A DNA stretch of 34,827 nt from Loktanella salsilacus (GTDB lineage: Bacteria > Pseudomonadota > Alphaproteobacteria > Rhodobacterales > Rhodobacteraceae): contig NZ_FOTF01000030.1 of assembly GCF_900114485.1 (NCBI RefSeq), forward strand, positions 1 through 34,827. Direction: 5' to 3'. Every line of letters begins with the position of its first letter. Positions within the stretch are counted from its first letter, which is position 1. Shown here piece after piece: positions 24,953 to 33,783 of this stretch. Made by a program: the position numbers and the translations under genes. The notes under the pieces were generated by a model. That model ran no database searches, was not told the origin of the DNA, and saw only the letters and a list, made by a program, of their open reading frames with translations.

Positions 24953-25633
24953 TTAGTGGGCTCCACAGCATCGCTTGTATTTGCGCCCAGACCCGCATGA
25001 ACAGGGATCATTTCGACCCACCTTCTTGCCAGCCGCCGGCATCTGGTTTGCGTTTGCGGACATCCCCGACGATAAGCTGCGTCCCTTCGCCCAATTGTTG
25101 AGGGCCATCACAAGATCCGGGATCAGATCAGTTGCCTTTTCGGTCAACGCGTCGACCGATGCTTGAGGCAGTTCACTTCGGCCTTCGGCAATATTGTGAA
25201 GCGCCAGCATCATGTTGACCGAGGCAGACGCCTCGGCATCTCCACTGACGACGATTTTCTCCCAAGCCTCCGGCCGCAGCCGCATCGCTTGTTCGAACCC
25301 CCAGACCCAAGGCTCCCACAGGATTTCATTCGAAACCGTGTCTTCATCGTAGAGCGGCGCGTAGTCGGACCGCGGGGGTGTAAGCATGCGCGCCACATCA
25401 TTGTAATGGTGCATGATCAGGTTCGTCGCCGACCGCACGTCAGACAGCTCGTCGAATGGAGCATCGCCAGCCCCCCAGACCAGCGGCAGCCATTCGCTCG
25501 GCATGATCATGTCTGGCGAGACGATCAAGCCTGCGCAAAAGCCGTCAAACTCGCTGAGTAGCATGCCGTCCCGATCCGTCGGGATCGCCAGTAGCAAGGC
25601 GTCGAGTTGATCAAGTTCGTCGTCTGTCAGCAT
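24953..25633 (-). CDS. UPF0149 (YecA-like) protein with SEC-C zinc motif
   Basis: A 226-residue cytosolic protein. Residues 1-180 form the helical UPF0149 domain, with the typical [20 protein letters not shown] and [14 protein letters not shown] segments. The C-terminus is a SEC-C metal-binding motif, [19 protein letters not shown], as at the end of SecA and YecA. YecA-type proteins associate with ribosomes or the Sec machinery, so a role in protein targeting or quality control is possible. The ATG at 25633 has GAGG five bases ahead. The gene is intact and reads like core genome rather than mobile DNA. Confidence 0.88.
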   Translation of the reverse strand: MLTDDELDQLDALLLAIPTDRDGMLLSEFDGFCAGLIVSPDMIMPSEWLPLVWGAGDAPFDELSDVRSATNLIMHHYNDVARMLTPPRSDYAPLYDEDTVSNEILWEPWVWGFEQAMRLRPEAWEKIVVSGDAEASASVNMMLALHNIAEGRSELPQASVDALTEKATDLIPDLVMALNNWAKGRSLSSGMSANANQMPAAGKKVGRNDPCSCGSGRKYKRCCGAH

Positions 25634-25748
25634 CGCGACCTCGCACTGTAAATTCGATGCTCAAATACATCGGCAACGACCGGATCAGGTCGACCGAGCG
25701 CTGTCAATATTGGCTCAGCCTCTCACTGGCACTCTGACTTTGGGACAC

Positions 25749-26069
25749 TCAGATGTTCATATCACCGAGGTCGGCAGTGGATGTTGAACCTTCCGGGCGG
25801 CGCGGATCGCTTGTGGCCTCCCGGACGGCTTCCTCCAGCATCAGAAAGGTTCCCCAAACCGTTGGACGATCCGTCGGAAATTGAAGGCACCTGACAACCC
25901 ACGCCCCGTCGCGGCCAACGACATACGGTCTGCCACGCCAGAGTGTGATCTCTGCAGCGGATCGTCTGATGGGATCGCAGACACCCGGTGGATCGACCGG
26001 ATTGATGGCGATGCCCTCAATGACCCGCTCGCACGTGATGATGCCGTGTTCCGTTTTCAAGAACTGCAT
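25749..26069 (-). CDS. Hypothetical protein, 106 residues
   Basis: Opens MQFLKTEHGIITCERVIEGI and contains ITLWRGRPYVVGRDGAWVV, a beta-rich pattern with alternating hydrophobic residues, and an acidic C-terminus. I do not recognise the family. The ATG at 26069 has AAGGGA just ahead; the frame opens further upstream without a ribosome-binding site. It sits 61 bases downstream of the exonuclease gene on the same strand and may be in one transcript with it. Confidence 0.6.
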   Translation of the reverse strand: MQFLKTEHGIITCERVIEGIAINPVDPPGVCDPIRRSAAEITLWRGRPYVVGRDGAWVVRCLQFPTDRPTVWGTFLMLEEAVREATSDPRRPEGSTSTADLGDMNI

Positions 26070-26130
26070 TGCATCCCTTATCCCATTCTCTAAGCAAAGC
26101 ACTGCCGCTGACTGACACATCCCGCCATAC

Positions 26131-26652
26131 TCAGTTTTCAGCCCTCAACTTCATTGCAAGTAAAATTGCCTCCGCTAATCGGGCCGCGTCAGGGCCGGCC
26201 CGGTGTGGTCGAGGCGTCCCATTAAGTTGCGCATGGACATGGTGGATCAGCGCTGAATTGCCTTTGCATGCCGCCGTGATGACCTTTTCGATGCTGGCAA
26301 AAGGCGGCGGCTGGAAACCCAGCGGCTCAAGTAATAATTCCGCCCACCAGTGATCGTGCGCTACGGCGTCACTGACAACGTGTTTTCCGTGAATCCGATG
26401 AAGAAGGTCACTGGCGACGTTAGCCGCGCTTGGTGCGGATCGAAGCTCTTCTCGTTGGATTTTGTGAATGCTGGCTGATTGCGATGACCACGCATTTTCG
26501 TTCCAGTTCGGCTCGGGGCAGATCAAAGAGGACCATTTTTCAACAGTGTCATTCTCAATCCATGCCAAACCGACCTCAATCGGCCACGAATCCGGACCAA
26601 GACCAGATGCCTCGAAGTCAATGAAGATGAGGTGCTGCGGTATCAACGTCAT
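26131..26652 (-). CDS. DnaQ-like DEDDh 3'-5' exonuclease
   Basis: A 173-residue exonuclease of the DnaQ / RNase T superfamily. Exo I is D-x-E in FIDFEASGLG (11-13), Exo II has Asp in VVSDAVAHDHWW, and Exo III is H-x4-D in HRAGPD, so the full DEDDh set is present. SIHKIQREEL after Exo I is typical. Family members act on single-stranded DNA or RNA ends; the substrate is not known. No polymerase domain is attached. It is the middle gene of a probable three-gene unit with the small CxxC membrane protein upstream and the 106-residue hypothetical downstream. Confidence 0.85.
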   Translation of the reverse strand: MTLIPQHLIFIDFEASGLGPDSWPIEVGLAWIENDTVEKWSSLICPEPNWNENAWSSQSASIHKIQREELRSAPSAANVASDLLHRIHGKHVVSDAVAHDHWWAELLLEPLGFQPPPFASIEKVITAACKGNSALIHHVHAQLNGTPRPHRAGPDAARLAEAILLAMKLRAEN

Positions 26653-26664
26653 ATGCGGCAGTCG

Positions 26665-26877
26665 CTACGCACCTTCGGTGTCGCGACTTTCAGGTTCGGC
26701 TTTGGCCATATCCCAACCACACTGCGGGCAAAGCGGTGGCCGCCTCTTGGAAATCCGATTTTGCATGAAGGCACTATGCCGCTCCTTGCTCTCCTTACGC
26801 CATTCCAAGTTTGACCAAAACATTATGGCCGCCGCAAAGGTGAGAAAGGCCACGATCGCACTGTCGACGTATGACAT
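26665..26877 (-). CDS. Small membrane protein with CPxC motif
   Basis: Seventy residues: one membrane helix (AIVAFLTFAAAIMFW, about 8-22), a charged loop (EWRKESKERH) and a CPQCGWDM motif near the C-terminus that could bind zinc or act as a redox pair. It ends 12 bases before the exonuclease start. Function unknown. Coding character is fair, but the small size keeps confidence moderate. Confidence 0.5.
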   Translation of the reverse strand: MSYVDSAIVAFLTFAAAIMFWSNLEWRKESKERHSAFMQNRISKRRPPLCPQCGWDMAKAEPESRDTEGA

Positions 26878-26968
26878 TTTCTATCTCCCCGCTCTGCTCC
26901 CTGAACACATTCGGATGTCGGAAAATACCAAGGAAGCCTTACATCTGCAAGAAACAATTTTAATTAAG

Positions 26969-27169
26969 TCACTGTTTATAATTGATAATTTTTCGCAACT
27001 CTAAAATCGACGAAATCGCCATGAAAAGAAGAAGAACCGTTGTCTTAAGGAGTCTCGGGACGGCCTTTTTCGCAAATTCGTTCGCGCAGCTCATGCCCGC
27101 CCAGACCGACAAGGCCGTTTGATAGCTATAGGAATGACGAGGCGCGGCCGTAGGTAAATGATCACTCAT
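26969..27169 (-). CDS. Small hydrophobic hypothetical protein, 66 residues
   Basis: Reads MSDHLPTAAPRHSYSYQTAL, continues VWAGMSCANEFAKKAVP and ends in a hydrophobic helix LLKTTVLLLFMAISSILELR. The ATG at 27169 was chosen over longer in-frame extensions that would overlap the divergent esterase gene. No family recognised; a single C-terminal membrane anchor is likely. It diverges from the esterase gene with a 171-base gap. Confidence 0.4.
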   Translation of the reverse strand: MSDHLPTAAPRHSYSYQTALSVWAGMSCANEFAKKAVPRLLKTTVLLLFMAISSILELRKIINYKQ

Positions 27170-27340
27170 TGCAGAGCATCCTCTCACCTTGACCTCAGCG
27201 CATAGCCGGTTTGCGCCGGGCAGGCCGTTTCTAACGAAACCCACCACGTGCAAATTGGTTGTGCTATGTCTGCGCTGACTTGTGCAGCACGATTGGGAAG
27301 CCGCTACGGCGGCTCTGTCCGAATTCAGCTGGTGAGGCGC

Positions 27341-28480
27341 ATGTTTAACCCATTTCAGAAAGTGCAGGCTCGTAGCCGTAAGAAGGCCCGCAATGCCACC
27401 GCAACGGCATTTGGACAGATGGTTGGTGTAATGCTGCCCAAACCCGCCAAAGCAAAGGCCCGGCCAAAACCCACATCGAAGGGTGCCGGCCAAGCGCTGA
27501 GCCGGATCAAAGTTCATAAAACACTAACTGTAAAACCTGCGGCTAAAGCCAAGCCGGTAACGGCAACCGCACGGGCGCAAATGTCGATACCGCGCGGAGC
27601 AACCTTCAGGTCGCTGACCCACGACAGTCCGTTTGGCAGCCTAGACTACAAACTGTATCTGCCCGCTAGCGCCACAAGTGCAGAGCGCCCCCTACCACTC
27701 CTCGTCATGCTTCACGGCTGCGGACAAACGCCCGATGATTTCGCGACCGGCACGAGAATGAACGCATTGGCCGAGGAGTTGGGCGTCATCGTCGTCTACC
27801 CTGCCCAGAACCGGCAAGCGCAGAAGAACCGCTGTTGGAATTGGTATCGCCGGGGGGATCAAAGCCGGGTCGCCGGTGAACCTGCCCTTCTTGCAGACCT
27901 GACGCGCATGGTCCTCAGCACCACACCCGTCGATCCAGCGCGGGTCTACGTCGCTGGTCTGTCTGCAGGGGCCTCAATGGCACTGATCCTGGCTGCAGCA
28001 TATCCGGATATTTTTGCTGCCGTCGGTGCCCACTCAGGCCTCGCTGTGGGGTCAGCACACGATGCGTCCACGGCAATGATTGCCATGAAGCATGGCGCGC
28101 CGGGTAGCCGCTCGCCCGCGCCGATACCCACGATCAATTTCCACGGCGAGAACGACAAGGTCGTTCATGTCCGGAACGGACGCTATGTTGCCGCGCGCGC
28201 CGCCGACGCTTACCCGGACTTGGTCGGCATTGAACGCAAGGGGCGCACCCCCGACGGGCATACATTCGTGCGGCAATCGCTTCGCAAGGGGAAAGGCAAG
28301 TCCTTCACTGAATTTTGGAGCATCCAGGGTGCCGGTCACGCATGGTCCGGCGGCAGCCCAGCCGGAAGGTTCACCGATCCGGCCGGCCCGGACGCGTCTC
28401 GTGAGATGCTGCGCTTTATGTTGCAGCACCGGACGACGATGAAACAACGTAAAGATGCGGCATTTGCCACCGCGACCTGA
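27341..28480 (+). CDS. PHB-depolymerase-family esterase with Lys/Ala-rich N-terminus
   Basis: A 379-residue alpha/beta hydrolase. The catalytic domain (about 85-370) has the oxyanion segment LHGCGQ (124-129), the nucleophile Ser208 in GLSAGAS, an Asp in HGENDKVVH and the His in GAGHAWSGG, the pattern of the PHB depolymerase / feruloyl esterase family. No signal peptide is visible, so it may act inside the cell on polyhydroxybutyrate granules. The first 85 residues are rich in Lys, Ala and Pro (KPAKAKARPKP), like the histone-like tails of some phasins, which could anchor it on granules or DNA. The ATG at 27341 has GGTGAGG just ahead; the frame is open further upstream but lacks a start signal. 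Confidence 0.85.
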   Translation: MFNPFQKVQARSRKKARNATATAFGQMVGVMLPKPAKAKARPKPTSKGAGQALSRIKVHKTLTVKPAAKAKPVTATARAQMSIPRGATFRSLTHDSPFGSLDYKLYLPASATSAERPLPLLVMLHGCGQTPDDFATGTRMNALAEELGVIVVYPAQNRQAQKNRCWNWYRRGDQSRVAGEPALLADLTRMVLSTTPVDPARVYVAGLSAGASMALILAAAYPDIFAAVGAHSGLAVGSAHDASTAMIAMKHGAPGSRSPAPIPTINFHGENDKVVHVRNGRYVAARAADAYPDLVGIERKGRTPDGHTFVRQSLRKGKGKSFTEFWSIQGAGHAWSGGSPAGRFTDPAGPDASREMLRFMLQHRTTMKQRKDAAFATAT

Positions 28481-28790
28481 CATCTGGGATCGGAAGTTGA
28501 AGATGTCTTCCCGATAAACGGCACGCCGGGCTTTGGCGACAGGCCCAGTGTAGGTCCAGTTCGAACTCAAGTCTCTAAATGTTGCGCAGCACACATGCCG
28601 CGACGAAGGGCGGGAAGCCGACCTTCGCCGCAGCCGAGAAAGCGGGACTTGGTTTACAAGAAAGCGGACAACCGCTCGCTCACACGTGCGCAAATTATTT
28701 ATTTTATCAAACGCCTATCGGCACGCCTGCGTAGACGATGTGTCACGCAGGGTTGTTATACGGCAAAAGGTGGACTGGGTATCAGAAGAA
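28481..28790. other. Intergenic region with a family A repeat fragment
   Basis: Between convergent genes. The stretch 28601-28637, read on the minus strand, matches 9059-9095: GCTGCGGCGAAGGTCGGCTT then CCCGCCCTTCGT. This is the right end of the family A element in inverted orientation, with the rest missing. No gene and no clear terminator. Confidence 0.5.
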
Positions 28791-30776
28791 TTAGGTCGCG
28801 GTTGTTGAAGGTGCCAAGGTCCAGCCAAGGTCGATTTCCGTTTGGCACGTTGGTTCGGAAAAGAGACTTTTTAATCGCGCTTTTTCAAGCCTGTCGTCGA
28901 CCAGTCTTTCAATTCCTTTTATCAAATCAAGCAGTTGAGATTTTCTCGGCATGATCGGCTCATCATCGATCTTGATTAAAAGTCTATTTGCGATGCTATG
29001 CCACCAAGGGCCCTCGGTCAAAATCAACTCCGGTACTTGATCATAACGATCTTCAAAATAACCCGTAAGCAAGCGCTCTTCTTGCCTGCCTAATGACAAC
29101 CAAGCATTCACGAAGTCATCTTCGTCAATAGTTTGAAGAATTGGTTCTCGAAGAAATCTTTGGGTGCCCTTTCCATTGACGATTTTCAGGTCGCCAAGAA
29201 AAGCGAAATAATCTGATTTCAAAGTCTCAATCAGGTGTTTAGCAACTGGTTCCGCCTTCCAATCGGAGTACCAATCACGTGCTGCTTGCTGCAGATGAGA
29301 AAGCACCTCCACAAAATCATCGTTCTCGCGGTGGGCATAGCCGAGACCTTCATAGCCTGAGTCAAAACTCCACCGTGTCGCACCAAAACTGTCGAGATCA
29401 AGCGAAGGGATTACTATCTCATCAATATAGCGCTTGAACCTTTGAACCCAGCCGCTCTCGACGTCTTCGATTAACCCCTCGTCAAGTAGCATTAAAATGA
29501 CCCCAACAACGTACATCACAACGAGAGGATTCTCATAACGACCCTCTTCAATTCCGTCGCAGATGTCGCCTATGTCGGAATCAAATTCCGTCGCCGAACC
29601 GTCAGAAAAATCCCAGCTCCAAATATGCCAGAGCCGTTTCCAAGAAGGCCAGCTATCCGGGCCGTTGACTTCTGGGGCGCCAGCCAGTTCAGCGTTGAAA
29701 CGCTTTGCATCGACTGTTCCGCTATTGAGGATGTCAATCCATTGACGGAGTGTAATTGCTGTCTCGATGCCATTGATGAGGTTGTATTTCAGAATTACTT
29801 TCCGCTTGGGAGTGTCAGGGTCGTCTTTTTCTATCCTGAAGGCATAGAAGCTTCGTTGTGCAGGGTCGTCGTCTCCGTATTCTGGCAATAAATCTAAAAT
29901 GGCCAGCGAATTTTCTGGGCCGCCAAGGTTCAGCCTGAATTCCATGAAGAAAATGAAAGCCTGAGTGATGAGGCTATCTATCAGTCCATTATTTTCCCGA
30001 AATTTTTGGTCTGTGGCTTCGAGCATGCCTATCAGGAACCATAGGAACTGACGGATGGCCCGGAGATTGTTAAACCCAGAGAGAAGATAGAGTTCTTCAA
30101 TCCTATCGGTTCGAGCAACGATTAATGTTCTTGCAACACTCTCCGATATCTCTGCGATGAACGCAGCAACCGCAGCCTTAGGATCAGGTGGAATTTCGAA
30201 AGTTTGGCCGATAACCTTCTCCCGAAATTCTTCAAACTTCTTGTCGTCAATCCGTTGTGTGTTTGCCACCAGAATGACGCGAGAGTTGCCATGTTCGATA
30301 TAGCGGTTAAGGACGCCGAGTAATTCAGATTGATCAAAGCCGCACCGTTCAAGGTCGTCAATTATGACCAAAGCCTCATTGATTGCATCAGCGGCTTTGG
30401 TCACTTGGCCCAAAGTGCTTTCGACAGCTTTTCCGATGTCTGCCGATCCTGAAAACACACCTCCAGACCCAACCGAGATGGCACCAGAAAAAAGGGAGGA
30501 GGCAAATCCAACCCCCTGATGCATAATCTTGATGGCTTTGGACGATGCGGCATAAAACAGCTGTCGTTCAAAATCTTGCAAACTGCTGACACCGAACAAC
30601 GACAGATATATAGTCTTTCGCTTTGTGAAGTCTGGTTGACTAACGAGGCTCTGAATGAAGTGCGTCTTGCCGCATCCCCATCGACCTTCAATCATCACCG
30701 CGAATTTTGGGTTGTCAGGGGAATTGACCCAACTTGATAGGTATTGTCGAATTTGATTTCGGGCTGCGTCATACAT
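28791..30776 (-). CDS. KAP-family P-loop NTPase
   Basis: A 661-residue protein. Walker A is GRWGCGKT (31-38), Walker B is ALVIIDD (135-141) followed by LERC, and VILVANTQRI fits sensor 1; this is the STAND/KAP NTPase pattern. The segment 88-110 (GFASSLFSGAISVGSGG) lies between the Walker motifs and is glycine/hydrophobic, in the place where KAP proteins carry inserted membrane helices. The C-terminal 400 residues are helical and acidic with several Trp residues and no recognised domain. Lower GC and more AT-rich codons than its neighbours suggest transfer. KAP NTPases occur in phage-defence loci; a lone gene here could be such a system, but no effector domain is seen. Confidence 0.82.
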   Translation of the reverse strand: MYDAARNQIRQYLSSWVNSPDNPKFAVMIEGRWGCGKTHFIQSLVSQPDFTKRKTIYLSLFGVSSLQDFERQLFYAASSKAIKIMHQGVGFASSLFSGAISVGSGGVFSGSADIGKAVESTLGQVTKAADAINEALVIIDDLERCGFDQSELLGVLNRYIEHGNSRVILVANTQRIDDKKFEEFREKVIGQTFEIPPDPKAAVAAFIAEISESVARTLIVARTDRIEELYLLSGFNNLRAIRQFLWFLIGMLEATDQKFRENNGLIDSLITQAFIFFMEFRLNLGGPENSLAILDLLPEYGDDDPAQRSFYAFRIEKDDPDTPKRKVILKYNLINGIETAITLRQWIDILNSGTVDAKRFNAELAGAPEVNGPDSWPSWKRLWHIWSWDFSDGSATEFDSDIGDICDGIEEGRYENPLVVMYVVGVILMLLDEGLIEDVESGWVQRFKRYIDEIVIPSLDLDSFGATRWSFDSGYEGLGYAHRENDDFVEVLSHLQQAARDWYSDWKAEPVAKHLIETLKSDYFAFLGDLKIVNGKGTQRFLREPILQTIDEDDFVNAWLSLGRQEERLLTGYFEDRYDQVPELILTEGPWWHSIANRLLIKIDDEPIMPRKSQLLDLIKGIERLVDDRLEKARLKSLFSEPTCQTEIDLGWTLAPSTTAT

Positions 30777-31401
30777 GAAAAAGTTCCGCCTAAATGCTCT
30801 TCGTTGCGACCATAGTTGATAGGGTGGTATCGTCCATCCGATTGTCGAGAATGTCTGACCCCCGCAAAGCGCATCATACAGGCGGGGTGGCCGCTTATCG
30901 GCGTGGTGTTGGTTCGAAGCGAAGTAACGCGACTACGTGATGGCTGGAGACTTTGCACACGCAGCGAATGGCGGGTTTGACGGGAAGCACTGCAGCATCC
31001 AGAACACCGATAAATGGCCGCAACGGGCCGTGAATGACGTTTTGCGCGATGGGCGGATAGTGTGCATTCGCCGCACGTGCGCGGTAAGATTGGGTGAAAG
31101 GCGGCAGCCGACATTCAAACGGTAACGAATTGGAGATCCTTTCTGCGGTGCGTAAGGCAGCTCCGAGCCCAAACCTACCGCGGCAGTGGTTCGCGCATGC
31201 AGCAAAGGGCGTCACGTCACTCGCGGCCAAAAGCTAACGTTTATCGGCCGGACTGACCCCATACCGCAATTACTTCAAAGCGACCCTTTATGCGCCATGC
31301 AGCATCGTTCGAGCAAGGATAGGCAATGCCGGACGGTGCTACGCTTAGTGGATAAGGTCGAATTTCAACTCAGCTTCGGGAATATTGCGGAATTTTTTAA
31401 T
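30777..31401. other. Intergenic region with decayed repeats
   Basis: About 625 bases without a convincing gene. Several stretches carry the core of the family A ends (ATTCGC-GC-C-TGC): TGCATTCGCCGCACGTGC near 31063-31080 and, on the minus strand, CCATTCGCTGCGTGTGC near 30957-30973. They look like old, diverged copies. The KAP gene promoter should lie just upstream of 30776. Confidence 0.45.
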
Positions 31402-32334
31402 TTATTCGAGGGTCACGGTATCGGAAAAATTAGCCCTGATGGCCGATCTAAGCGCTTCCGCGATATGATCGATTGCAGCATTTTTTCCCGATGACTTCCG
31501 TCTCACGAGTCCGATGGATCGAACGAGCTTCCCCTTGCGGAATGGCCGCACTTCAATCGAGCCATCCCGGCCACTCACCTCGGACCGGATATACAGCATC
31601 GGTAGAAAGGTGACACCCATCCCCATTCCGACCATTTGCCTAAGGGCGTCGAGACTGGTGCCCTCGTAGTCTCGTCGTAAATCCGCGCCCGCGTTGCGAC
31701 AGACTTCACTGATTTGCTCATGCAGGACGTAGCCCGGGCCCAGACTTAGAACGACCAGATCCGCGAGGTCTGCATCCATGATGTCCTTGCGATTTGCGAG
31801 TGGACTGTCGGGCGCGATGGCCAGTGCAAGTCGCTCCCGGAAAAGCCGTTCGGTCACAAATCCCGGACCGGCCACGGGGAGCTGTGTCAGGATGACATCG
31901 TGCCGTCCGCGTTCCAGTTCGGATACCAAGTCCCGCGGGGCTGCATCCCTGATGTATAACTTCAATCCGGGATGGGTCTTGTGCAGTTCGCCGATCGCAT
32001 AGGGTAACAGGTAGGGGCCGATGGTGGGCGTCGTACCCAGCCGTATAGTGCCGACATCGCCCGTCTGCAGTGTGACTGACAGGTCCACGATGTCCTGCAC
32101 CTGTGCGACGACCGCGCGGGCGCGCTCTGTGATTTCGCGACCTTCGGGTGTCAACCGGAACGGCCCGCGGCCGCGCTCTAAAAGGCGCAGTTTCAACACC
32201 TCCTCCAGATTGGAGATCTGAAGGCTCAGCGAAGGTTGCGCAATGCCAACCCGTTGGGCCGCCTTGCCAAAATGCCCCGTATCGGCAAGCACCACAAGGT
32301 ATCTCAGCTGCCTCATGCTAGGAAGAACCGCCAC
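31402..32334 (-). CDS. OxyR-like LysR-family regulator without the sensing cysteine
   Basis: A 310-residue LysR-type regulator. The winged HTH is at about 7-65 (HFGKAAQRVGIAQPSLSLQI) and the effector domain from about 95, with GTTPTIGPYLLPYAIGELH and TSLDALRQMVGMGMGVTFLP, both closely OxyR-like. In E. coli OxyR peroxide is sensed by Cys199 and Cys208 in GHCLRDQAMGFC. The aligned segment here is GYVLHEQISEVC: Val203 replaces Cys199 while Cys212 keeps the Cys208 position. So disulfide-based sensing as in OxyR is not possible. The GTG at 32334 has GGAGG seven bases ahead. It diverges from the DUF465 gene, with an OxyR-type operator in the gap. Confidence 0.88.
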   Translation of the reverse strand: MAVLPSMRQLRYLVVLADTGHFGKAAQRVGIAQPSLSLQISNLEEVLKLRLLERGRGPFRLTPEGREITERARAVVAQVQDIVDLSVTLQTGDVGTIRLGTTPTIGPYLLPYAIGELHKTHPGLKLYIRDAAPRDLVSELERGRHDVILTQLPVAGPGFVTERLFRERLALAIAPDSPLANRKDIMDADLADLVVLSLGPGYVLHEQISEVCRNAGADLRRDYEGTSLDALRQMVGMGMGVTFLPMLYIRSEVSGRDGSIEVRPFRKGKLVRSIGLVRRKSSGKNAAIDHIAEALRSAIRANFSDTVTLE

Positions 32335-32360
32335 GCCATGGCCTCCGTTGGTTGCATTGC

Positions 32361-32377
32361 GATAGGTAAAACCTATC
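32361..32377. promoter_or_regulatory. OxyR/LysR-type operator, ATAG-N7-CTAT
   Basis: GATAGGT-aaa-ACCTATC, a perfect dyad containing ATAG-N7-CTAT, which is the half-element of the known OxyR recognition pattern. It lies 27 bases ahead of the regulator start, as expected for autoregulation. A second ATAG follows at 32388 but not in the 7-base spacing needed for a full OxyR tetramer site. Confidence 0.65.
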
Positions 32378-32560
32378 ATAATTTCAAATAGCTTTGCCTT
32401 TTTCCCGCTCGCTTTCAACCCCACGTGTTTGTCACGAAGGCGGGTCCTTGTCCGTATATCCAGGGTCGCATCCGTCTTCGATGGGTCAGGGGCCGAACCT
32501 TGACCGTCTGCAAACCGGTCGCGTTGGCGGCCATATCGATCACTTGAAAGGGAGCCTTGC

Positions 32561-32797
32561 ATGAATAGCCGTCTCACCACCCGCGCCACTTCGCTGGACG
32601 CCCGCGCCAATGCCTTGGCCAGCCGCAAGCAGCGCCTCGATGCCGAAATCGATGCCGAGATGATCCGGCCCGCGCCCTGCCATCTTCAGCTTGGGAAGCT
32701 GAAACGATCCAAGCTGCGGCTGAAGGACGAAATCGCCGAGATTGAGGGCGTTCTGTCGACTGTGCAGCGCGCCAGGCTCGAACGGCGTGCGAGTTGA
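32561..32797 (+). CDS. DUF465 (YdcH-like) small protein
   Basis: Seventy-eight residues, a charged helical hairpin. The segment RLDAEIDAEMIRPAP, then KLKRSKLRLKDEIAEIE, is the DUF465 pattern (a first helix, a proline turn, and a second helix with LKRxKLxLKDEI). AGGGAG lies six bases ahead of the ATG. Function of the family is not established. It diverges from the OxyR-like regulator gene and could be its target. Confidence 0.8.
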   Translation: MNSRLTTRATSLDARANALASRKQRLDAEIDAEMIRPAPCHLQLGKLKRSKLRLKDEIAEIEGVLSTVQRARLERRAS

Positions 32798-32954
32798 AAG
32801 AAAAAAGACCGCAGGCGGCAGGGTTGCGAAACCAGACGCGCGTGCCGTGCAGTCGCACAACACTTCGTCTTTGGCCTGCACCTGCCCGCGCGGTTTTGGC
32901 TCTTCGATCCAGCCGTCAAAACACCACAACGCTTTACTTTATCGGGAGTCTGAC

Positions 32955-33143
32955 ATGATCACTTTTGCACTGGGCGAAATGCCTACCACACGCGAGCGCG
33001 ACGTCACTGTGGCAAACATCAAGGACCAACGATCGATGACAGAGCCGTCGCGTGACCATGCAGCCGGTGGCCCACGCCGTTCCGTCTGTCGCGCATCTGT
33101 CGACGAAGAGGATGATCTGCTTTTCGACAACGTGCCGGTCTGA
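32955..33143 (+). CDS. Small hypothetical protein, 62 residues
   Basis: Opens MITFALGEMPTTRERDVTVA and ends DEEDDLLFDNVPV. Polar, with an acidic tail. GGGAG about seven bases ahead of the ATG is a good ribosome-binding site. It follows the DUF465 gene by 157 bases on the same strand. No family recognised. Confidence 0.4.
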   Translation: MITFALGEMPTTRERDVTVANIKDQRSMTEPSRDHAAGGPRRSVCRASVDEEDDLLFDNVPV

Positions 33144-33222
33144 AAGCCGAATGAACGTCTGATCTGCCGGACGTGCGAAGAACGGCCGGCAGAATCCTGG
33201 CCTGACGCTACAGGTCCCGACT

Positions 33223-33615
33223 TTATTTCTGCAAACGCACCATCAACACGACCCCTGCCCACGCGCTTGATCCCGTGAGGATCGCACGCCAAATTGCATC
33301 CCTCGCGACCATCTGCCGTCACCACGCCTTCATGATCGACATGGAGGTGAACTTGTCTGCGCCATACGCCATCGCCCCGATGATCGCGCCGTGCAGTGCC
33401 GCACGTCCTGTTGCGGCATCCCGCAAGACCGGTATCAAAACCAGAAAAACAAGACCCGCCACATAGGCGAGATAGAACAGGCCAGCAGGTGCCAGCATCT
33501 GACTGTCCTGCATGGCGTCACTAAGATGACGTGTAAAGATCGGCTTCATCACCAAAGTCAGCATGACACAATCAATGGTGAGGAACATGACTGCGGTGAT
33601 GGCGTATAGTATCAA
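33223..33615 (-). pseudogene. DUF2177 membrane protein, broken by an in-frame stop
   Basis: The frame from the ATG at 33615 gives 98 residues with three hydrophobic segments (MILYAITAVMFLTIDCVML, LFYLAYVAGLVFLVLIPVL and GAIIGAMAYGA), the DUF2177 pattern, and stops at a TGA at 33319-33321 directly after SIMKAW. The same frame then continues without a break for 31 codons (RQMVARDAIWRAILTGSSAW and on) to a TAA at 33223, which supplies exactly the fourth helix missing from the first part. DUF2177 proteins are about 130 residues, so the TGA is probably a recent nonsense mutation (perhaps TGG to TGA). A sequencing error is the main alternative. Confidence 0.75.
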
Positions 33616-33783
33616 TTCGCGCGAAAATTTAATTTCACGACCGTGGCAAACTTTCGTAATCCGCCCCTAATGCCGTTCGGCCTCGCAGATGCAGCATTGA
33701 TTGAGCGGCTGCGGCGAACGGCAGGAAGGTCCGCTCACCAGACCTTTTTGCGCCCCGCGTCGAAGATCAACTTTCCAGCGCGA

